NCBI GenBank assembly: GCA_947683425.1
Contig: CANTUQ010000004.1
Coordinates: 30,748,001-30,812,000, forward strand
Direction of reading: 5' to 3'
From: Excoecaria cochinchinensis
Lineage: Eukaryota; Streptophyta; Magnoliopsida; Malpighiales; Euphorbiaceae
Length of the DNA stretch: 64,000 bases
This document shows, in pieces, positions 56,582 through 64,000 of the stretch. The notes beneath the pieces were generated by a model. That model made no database searches and was not told where the DNA came from. It worked only from the letters and a program-made list of their open reading frames with translations. Position numbers and translations under genes: made by a program. Positions within the stretch are counted from its first letter, which is position 1; each line of letters opens with the position of its first letter.

Positions 56582-57245
56582 ACTTGTCTATCCTTAAGAA
56601 GAACTTTTCCAGAGCTTCAAAATGACCTTCTCTAGTGGCTGACTTGATCATCATGTCGTCCACATATACCTCCACCTCTTTATGGATCAAGTCATTCAAG
56701 ATTTTTGTCGCCATCCTCTGATAAGTTGCTCCTGCATTTTTCAGGCCAAAAGGCATTACTCGATAAGCATAGGTCTCCCACTCCATGATGAACACTATCT
56801 TAATTCGGTCAATTATTTTATTGAGAATTTGATTGTAGCCCGCATAACCATCTCCAAAGCTATACATTTCGCAAGTAGCGGCGCTGTCTATCAGCACATC
56901 TATATGGGACAATGGAAAGTCATCTTTTGGACAGGCCTTATTCAAGTCCCGATAATCTACGCACACCCTTACCTTGCCATTCTTCTTGGCTACGGGGACA
57001 ACATTGGCCAGCCAAGTTGGATATTGCACCTCAACCAAAAATTTGACTTTGATATGCTGATGAATCTCCTCCTTCACTTTATTCGCCCATTCTTGCCTAA
57101 GCCTTCTCAGCTTCTGTTTAACGGGTTTGTGGTCCGAATATGTAGGGATAGCATGCTCTGCAACTTCTCGATCGATTCCTGGCATATCTTCGTAGGTCCA
57201 GGCAAAGACTTTTTCATATTTTTTTAAGATTCTCTCAAATTTTTC
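56582..57245 (-). pseudogene. Element B, RT N-terminal part
   Basis: Minus strand: YEKVFAWTYEDMPGIDREVAEHAIPT, KFLVEVQYPTWLANVVPVAKK, VRVCVDYRDLNKACPKDDFPLSHID, MYSFGDGYAGYNQI, MPFGLKNAGATYQRM, and the active site EVYVDDMMIKS (about 56640-56672), ending RIDKL at the solo LTR. The Asp pair is intact. A TGA at 57246-57248 separates it from the protease/linker frame (ITPEE-stop-EKFE). Confidence 0.93.
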
Positions 57246-58760
57246 TCACTCTTCAGGAGTTATACTTGATGCTATCAAAATTTCTTTTGGATTTTCTATG
57301 GTTCCAAGATTAAATGGAGTAGCATCAGTTGAATCAATATCAAAAATGGATGGATGATCATGATCATGCATAGTGAAATCATCAGAAACATCACACAAGT
57401 AAGCAAAATCATTCAATTTATTAATAAGATTGAAATTGTCATTAACATCATTGAAAAGTTCTGGAGCAAAAAGAAAGTCTAAACTATTCTCCTCTTCCTC
57501 CTCTACTGGCGTATCTGCCGCGGTCGATGGTCCTACATCACTTCGGCTCTTTGGAGGCTCCCTAATCAACTCCTGCATGGCTTCCTCTACCTTTGCTACC
57601 ATCTTCTCAGTCATTACTTCTTCAGGCATCTCACGGTCCCAAATTGTCTTACTGGTCATGATTTCTTCATCCCAAAAGCCCTCTGCTGGCTTCATCAATC
57701 CAATGTCCCAGTCATAGACATTATTGAAAACCTCGAACCCTGGCACAAATCTTCCATCCAGCCACAGCGGTTCATCCTCCCCTGTATAGGCACATGCTGC
57801 GGTTGCTGGCACAAAAGTCTTTCGGATATGAGGAATGTCCATTTTTGACTTCTCACCCCTTTCTACCACACCTGTGTATCCTAGACCCCTTCTGTCTTTT
57901 TGGCCCTTGGTAGCAATAGCTGTTGGGATCCCCTGAGAATTCTTGCCCAGTCCTGCGCCAGGGAGGGACGACATCTTTTTCATCATATTCAGTACCTGGG
58001 GGCTTTCTTCTTTCTGCACTTCCTCGCCTATCATGGCAACATGAAACCCACTAAACGGCTGCCTAGCAATCTCCAGTACTGAAACCTGGTTTTCCCATGC
58101 AGCCTTTATAGTCACAATTTGGCCTTCATGAGGTATCTTTAACATCTCGTGAAGTGTAGAGGGGACTCCACCCAACTTATGAAACCATGGTCTACCTAGA
58201 AGAGCTGAGAAATTGGCGGGTATAGGTAGTACCACAAATTCCACTTCTGACTCTACGGGCCCCGTCTTCACTATTGCCATTAATGTCCCCGAAGCATGTC
58301 TGCGTGAGTTGTCATATGCTGTGATGGTGAGATCAGATTTGGCTAACATATCCTCTGTTACCCCAAAAGCCGCCATCGCCACCTGTAGGCACACATTTAT
58401 CGAAGAGCCATCATCTACCATTACGCAAGCAGTGTGCTTTTGGTTAATCCGTGCCCTTATGTACAGAGGGCAATTATGGTTGCGGCCTTCTGCCGGCAAA
58501 TCAGCACTGGTAAAAACAACATTTTCCCCTGATCCTCCTTTCACTACATCCAGAAGTTCCGTAGGCGAGATAGTTGTTGCCACAGTTGCCTCGCATAAAG
58601 CCTCTACCACCTTCTGCCTATGCAACGGCGACTGTCTCAAGAGATCCCATATGGAAATCTGAGCCAGCGTCTTTTTTAGTTGTTTAACAATCGGATCTTC
58701 TTCCGGCTCCTTTCCTTTCTCACCCTCAACCGGCCCTTGGGGCTTCTCAACTTCTAAAGC
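57246..58760 (-). pseudogene. Element B, protease, G-patch-like segment and acidic linker
   Basis: C-terminal 500 codons of an 845-codon open frame (57246-59783). Protease: NHNCPLYIRARINQKHTACVMVDDGSSINVC (active-site D-D-G-S-S) at about 58390-58500, and FSALLGRPWFHKLGGVPSTLH near 58160-58215. Then KKMSSLPGAGLGKNSQGI and KGQKDRRGLGYTG (about 57870-57990), which match the G-x-GLG ... RGLGY pattern of G-patch domains. An acidic linker with LDFLFAPELFNDVND and FAYLCDVSDDF leads to the RT. The frame is open throughout to the stop at 57246. Confidence 0.88.
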
Positions 58761-60366
58761 TACCCTTCCGCTCCGAGTCACAGCTCCTACTTTATTCTTG
58801 TTTACTTCTTCATCCTCCTCCGAATCCCACGGGTCGGCAAATACTTTAGAATCATTGTTTTTAGTTCCACTATCATCAGTGGACCGGCAATCGATCACTG
58901 CAGCAGGAAGCCCTTCTTCACTCCCCTCATGGAGGTTCATGACAGTAGTGTGGGTACCGTTGCTGTATAATTCATTTAACACAAACTTTTCGGGTAAACT
59001 GGACCCGATCATATTCACTGGCGGGGGCATACTATTGTACCCAGCCTTCTTTTGACCCCCTCTCTTCTTTGGGTCTGTGATCTGCTTTGAGTCAATTAGA
59101 TCTTGAATCGCATGCCTCAACATCTTGCATTTATCGGTTACATGCCCGGTGTGCTGATGATACGCACAATACTCATCATCCTTATGTCCTGGTGTGCCTT
59201 GAGTTCTAGCAGGCTTGGGTGGTATAGGCTGTAACTTACCCTCTTTTATCAGTCTTCTCAGCACCCATGATAAAGACCTTCCAAGATTGGAAAAATGCCT
59301 TGGGGTAGCATTAGCAGCTGATACCTCAACAGTCTTCCGTGCGCCACTAGCGAAACCTGTTGGTCTACTTGCCCCCTGGCTACTGCTACCCCTTTTGGGA
59401 TAGTTCTCATTAGCTGCTCTCTTAACAAGGTACTCTCCCTCGGCCTCAATGGCGATGTCCTTCAGAGACTCCCAGTCCTTCAGTCCTTTCATCCTCAATC
59501 CTTCTCTCAAAGACGGGCTCGCATTTTTAATGAATAGCCGTATTTGATCCTGAGTATCCGGTTTCCTTTTCATTTCCATCACTCGATTCCTCCACCGAGT
59601 TAGATACTCATTGAAGGACTCGCCTCCCTTCTGATGTAACAGCTCTAGGTCCTTCAAGGTCACTTCCATCCTTGTACTGCAGTCGTACTGCCTCAAAAAC
59701 TCTTCCGTCAATAAATCCCAGTCCTCCTTGGTTCGACGAGTTAGCCCATGGTACCAATCTACTGCCGGGCCAGTCAAACTCAAGCAAAAGTACTCAATTT
59801 TTTTGCATTTTTGTCAAAGTGGTGCCCTTCATCACCAGCGAGTATTGCTTTATATGCGCCATGGGGTCGGAAGTGCCATCAAACTTCGGAACATCCGGCA
59901 TTTTAAAGTTCATTGGGACTAGATCCTCTCCTTCTAACTCCTTGTCTTCCGGGTTCATTCCTCGACCCTTTGTTAGCATTCTTGTCATTGCTTCAAATTT
60001 TTCTTCCATCTTCTTCCAGATGGCTTCTTCAGTTTGAGGGGCTTTTCCTTTCTCAGACATATGTTCCTCATATTCTTCATCTTCCCAATCATCATCTAGC
60101 CTTGGGACTGGTCTTCCCCTTTGTGCCCCTAAAGTAGTAGCTCTTAGGTTTACAGGTGGCATGCGAATTTCCTCTTGGGGGTCTTCTCTGACCTCTCCCC
60201 TTTCATTATTTCTCATAGGAGGAGGTGGTGGGTTTTGCGAGGCCGCTTGCTAACCCAAAGTGGCCATCATCGCCATCATACGGTTCTCAAACTCTTCAAG
60301 CCTTCGGCCCACTTCCTCTACTATCATTGCCCTGGTGGCATCTGCCCCTCTTGGTGAGTTTGCCAT
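58761..60366 (-). pseudogene. Element B, Tat Gag
   Basis: Start ATG at 60364-60366 (MANSPRGADATRAMIVEEVGRRLEEFENRMMAM), matching the start chosen in D. Stop at 60250-60252. 60216-59794: acidic N-terminal region and MNFKMPDVPKFDGTSDPMAHIKQYSLVMKG; a frame slip in a run of seven A near 59800, then the capsid core LSLTGPAVDWYHGLTRRTKEDWDLLTEEFLRQYDCSTRMEV, EYLTRWRNRVMEMKRKPDTQDQIRLFI, and the zinc motif CAYHQHTGHVTDKC (C-x2-H-x4-H-x4-C) at about 59125-59170. The C-terminus merges into the protease frame. Confidence 0.9.
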
Positions 60367-61295
60367 TTCTTCGGGTAAAGAAAACTGAGCTGAAGTAGCA
60401 TAGCTGGTTTCAGAAGAAGTGTCAGAATACTCTACCCTTTTTGGTAACTCGAAGAATGGGTTTCTGCATAGTCGCCCCCGAGACCCTCTTGTCCACCTAG
60501 GCGAATCTATGATGGCTGAAAAAGACAAAGGGTCAGGATGATGCATGAATGTGCTAAGATGCATGATCGTGCTATGCAACACTTAAAAATTACATGCAAG
60601 CACATAGGTTCTTCCAACCTTATTACTCCCACACACGAGGTCATAGTCTCTTTCTTAGGTGGGCTTGATCCATGAGTTAACAGGGAACCCTATGGATGCG
60701 CATGGTGCACGGTAAAAACCGGCACCATAACCTCCCTTAGTTAATGTTCATACGCATGGGTTTTGACCATCATGTATTTAGGCAGCCCGAATAAGTTGAC
60801 ATGGGCCTATCGGGGCATGAAAGCCTTTGATTAGGTGACCAATCAGATTATTTGGGTCTGTCCAATACAAAATGATCCATATAGCAAGCAAGGTATTACG
60901 ATTCATACCATCTAGGGAGAGTATCTATTGTCATTACATGAGCTTTAGTCAAAGGTGGTGTTGCTTTAGGGCTACCCAAGCATGGTCCTTGCCAACGAGT
61001 CTAGTTCATCACGAGCGTAACGACCGATTGGGTCACCATTTAATATACCATGATGGTACGAGGTTTGGGCTGGTGATTATCCTTAACACTTCCCTACATT
61101 GAGTGAACGTAGGGTCACGCTTTGGGAACGCACCGGGGTTGAAAAAAGGACCAAACTAGCATAGATCTAAGGCTCTAATGCGATGCAGTGCAATTTTGAA
61201 AGAAGGTGAAAGTTTTAAATTAAAACTCAATTATAATTTTTAATCAAGGTACTTTCGAATCGAAGTCTCGAATAAGTTCCCAGTGGAGTTGCCAC
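60367..61295 (-). promoter_or_regulatory. Element B, 5' leader and primer binding site
   Basis: Untranslated leader conserved with D (21309-22236). The primer site on the minus strand is GTGGCAACTCCACTGGGAAC (61276-61295), directly at the LTR end, the TGGCAACTCC/TGGCGACTCC type used by Tat/Ogre elements (tRNA-Arg is the usual assignment; not verified here). A splice-acceptor-like CTTTTTCAG precedes CCATCATAGATTCGCC near 60510-60530. Confidence 0.75.
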
Positions 61296-63334
61296 TGTGA
61301 CGCGCGCCGAACCCCGTGTCCTCCCGAGCACCCGCTTTAGGCCGATCAGGAGAGGTTCATAAAACTTGTAAGGTATTTACAAGTGCATCTATTTTGGGCA
61401 ACAATGAGGTTTCCTAGAGTTGCCACCCAATAGAACATTGGGGAGGGTCGTCTAGCCTCAGCGAGCCTAAGACGGCGCATACATATCCATCTTGGGCTAG
61501 CCAGAGAGATCTTGGAGGCCTCTGCCTCTAACCCCTAGAGACTAGGATTGTAAGTTTCAGTCTTTTGGTGAGACTCAAGAGGTGTCTTGGAAGTCCTAGA
61601 CCTCTTGCCTCATTGAGCACCAAAGACCAGAGTGAGTTCGGGACTTCTCATTTATTTGTACCTTGATCAATATTATAATTAAGTTTTGAATTTATTCTTT
61701 CATCAACTTTCCACACGATGCATTTAATTAAGGCGCAATCATTCATGTCAAAAGCAATAAATAAAGCATTATTAAAATAAACATCCTCAAAATAAATTAC
61801 AATAAAACTAGGGGAGGAATACAATCCCCATTAAAAAAACAATATATAAATCATACAGAAAATGGGATATCCATTGGAGTGAGGGCATTAGTCCTGCCAT
61901 GCATATTTGTTACAAGCTGATTTTAAGAAACGTCAATTTTATTGGTTAGAAACAGGACATTAGTCCATAGCTTTCGAGAAAATCCCAAATTAATTACTAT
62001 AAAATATTTGGCTCTTTTCACTTTAACGAAATTGAAATAATCTTAATAATAACATGAATAAAAAGCAAGGGTGAAGAAAGAACCCGTATGGAGATCCTCA
62101 GATTGGCTCGACCATCATCATTTACAACTCCAATTCCAAATGGTCAGAAAATAACTCATAGGAATAAACATGCCAGTGTCAAAATTGATGAATAAAGTAA
62201 AGAAAGGAAAATAATAGGAAGTTTTAAAAGAAATGAGTTATAAGATAAAAAAAAAGGTAAAAAATGAAAACAATTAATGTAAATTAATTAAATCACTCAA
62301 CTATTAATCCAGAATGTTTACCCTCGGATTTTACCTTTTAAGGTGAATATCGAATGGTTTAAGTCCCCGCACGCTCCACAGGGATCAAATAAATTAGATC
62401 AAAGTAAGAAAATTTGTATTTCTCCTTCTTGAAAATTTTAATAGCGATCGAATTTTTGAATTAGCTGTATTGATGGAAACGAATGAATTTCGTTACCTCA
62501 AATTGGCTTAATTCGCAAGAAGAATTTGAGTAAATCAATTAATTGGAAGAATTTTTATCAAACAAAATCCTAAAAATAAACAGAGATTTTATAGATTTTT
62601 TGGTAGATTGCTCAAAAAAAACCTTTTCTAAAAAATTCAAATCTCTCAAAAAGTGGTTAATTTTCTCCACCAAAAATTTGTCAAATTTTCTAACCCCTAA
62701 AAATGAATTCTTCCTCCCAATTTATAGAATTTTTGGAGATAAAATAAGATAAGCATCAGTTTTAAAGTTTGAATTCTAAAAGGAGTTTTAAAATTCAATT
62801 TTTAACCAACATCTATCCCCATTTCAAAGATTAGAGATTAAATTTTATCAAATCTGGCATTATCTGATCAGATCCACTACCGACGGGCGTCCCTACTAAG
62901 GGTACGCGTGGAAATCTGGCTACAGACGAGCCGTAACGCGGGACTAGGGACAGACGTCCCTACTTAGACACGTGTCCGTCCCTAGCTACAGACGGGCCGT
63001 AACGCGGGACTAGGGACGGGCGTCCCTACTCAGACACGTGTTCGTCCCTAGCTACAGACGGGCTGTCCCTACTATGCATAGAGATGGGGATCACCCCAAA
63101 TAGAGACGGGCGTCCCTACTTCAGACGGTCATCCCGTCTATAGAGCAAAACTTCCAAATTTCAAGCAAAATTTCCCAAACTCTTTCAAAACCTCACGCTA
63201 TAGCGAAAAAGATTTTAATCCTTATGAAACCGAAAGATGAAAACCTCCAAATTCCATCCATTTATCCGGAAACCAACATGGATCTCTTCATCGGGTAACT
63301 CTGACCTGGACTGCCTCAAGACCCGGTGTTTATA
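61296..63334 (-). mobile_element. Element B, 5' LTR, 2039 bp
   Basis: Plus-strand start TGTGACGCGCGCCGAACCCC, end CCGGTGTTTATA (one base off the usual TACA), followed by target duplication GCATG (63335-63339). Matches the 3' LTR at 42083-44073 closely, including TATA and GACGGGC zones. It has a 66-bp unit in tandem (starts 62920, 62986 and partial 63052) that is present once in the 3' LTR. Confidence 0.96.
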
Positions 63335-63609
63335 GCATGCCTCAAAGTTTTACAATCATCGGTCAAATGTCCCATGTGTTGATGGTAAGCACAATATTCA
63401 TTACCTTTGTGACCCGGCATCCCCTGAGTCCTAGCAGGTCTAGGCGGTAACGGCTGCAATTTCCCTTCATTCATCAACCTCCTCAACACCTATGATAGGG
63501 ATCTCCCCAAATTCAAAAAATGCCTTATGGTTGCATTAGCGGCTGACACCTCGACTGTGTTCCTCACGCTACCACTGGAACCCGCTAGCCTACTTGCCCC
63601 CTGAGGGTG
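63335..63609 (-). pseudogene. Element A, Gag fragment right of element B
   Basis: Minus-strand continuation of the Gag of A: joined at GCATG to 42082. It carries SRLAGSSGSVRNTVEVSAANATIRHFLNLGRSLS, KLQPLPPRPARTQGMPGHKGNEYCAYHQHMGHLTDDCKTL-type residues with the zinc motif at about 63340-63395, aligning with 59110-59370 of B. It ends at the next LTR (63610), which interrupts Gag after GGGTG. Confidence 0.85.
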
Positions 63610-64000
63610 TGTGACGCGCGCCGAAATCCCTCGGCTGCCCCTCTGACCACCCGCTTGAGGGTGATTGGGCATTTGAGGGTCCGCTAACAGCTTGCAATAA
63701 ATCGCAAGTGCGTCTATATTGGGCAACAAGGAGGTTTCATGGAGTCGCCACCCAATAGAACATTGGGAAAGTTTCTCTCACTCCAGAGAGCCTAAGACTG
63801 CACTCAGTATCTATTTTGGGCCAACCAAAGGGGTCTTGGAGGGTGAACCTCTCGCCCTAATGAGCCTAGGATTAACGCCAAAGTCTCATGACACAAGAGG
63901 TGTCTTGGAGGGTAAACCTCTTGCCTCTTTGAGCCCAAAGACCAGAGATGGGTTCGGGACTTCTCATATATTTTTACCTCGATTATTCTATGATCAAATT
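63610..64000 (-). mobile_element. Further Tat LTR, cut by the window edge
   Basis: Starts TGTGACGCGCGCCGAAATCCC and shows the shared blocks CGCAAGTGCGTCTATATTGGGC, CCACCCAATAGAACATTGGG and CCCAAAGACCAGAG of the other Tat LTRs. Inserted in the Gag of A; possible target duplication GGGTG (63605-63609). Whether it is a solo LTR or a full element cannot be seen. Confidence 0.88.

Noticed and set aside
1..64000. tRNA, rRNA and ordinary host genes
   Set aside because: No cloverleaf with A and B boxes, no rRNA core and no non-transposon protein was recognised; primer-site sequences only mimic tRNA 3' ends.

Overview
The window is plant nuclear DNA (most likely a eudicot, species not determinable) made almost entirely of transposable elements stacked inside each other. 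I see no host gene, tRNA, rRNA or CRISPR array. Nearly every reading frame is a decayed piece of a reverse-transcribing element: an endogenous caulimovirid at the left end, one Tekay/Del-type chromovirus (Ty3/gypsy with a C-terminal chromodomain), one gag-only chromovirus relative, and several Tat/Ogre-lineage Ty3/gypsy elements recognised by two RNase H domains, an antisense extra ORF and 3' tandem arrays.

Layout: 1-5052, caulimovirid remnant (zinc knuckle, protease, RT, RNase H, second ORF, leader) ending in a TA repeat. 5053-7370, minus-strand LTR-like sequence. 7371-13200, Tekay element on the plus strand with both LTRs incomplete. 13200-22881, Tat element D (minus), pol mostly lost, with a solo LTR (16357-18559) inside. 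22882-26268, element C (minus): a complete 3' LTR and a gag without pol. 26269-42082 plus 63335-63609, Tat element A (minus), itself carrying a solo Tat LTR (31181-33911). 42083-63334, complete Tat element B (minus) inserted in the gag of A, carrying a 4.26-kb solo LTR (52324-56581). 63610-64000, the start of a further Tat LTR, also in the gag of A. Four insertions are bounded by exact 5-bp target duplications (tcagc, tagcc, gcatg, acttg). The implied order is Tekay > D > C > A > B > solo LTR.

The Tat elements share a plan, read on the minus strand: LTR, primer site, long leader, gag, protease with a G-patch-like tail, RT, RNase H, second RNase H, integrase; then a two-exon gene on the opposite strand (DUF7745/plant-mobile-domain-like); then a sense ORF (ORF3) with its own TATA box and 5'-UTR intron; then a tandem array, polypurine tract and LTR. 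The strongest candidates for something new are the divergent promoter between the antisense gene and ORF3, where a perfect inverted repeat encloses the TATA box and its stem differs between A and B with matching changes in both arms; the conserved acidic tail of ORF3; a two-hairpin module common to four Tekay-type LTRs; and clusters of palindromes inside several LTRs. All identifications are by eye from motifs; no database search or alignment program was run.
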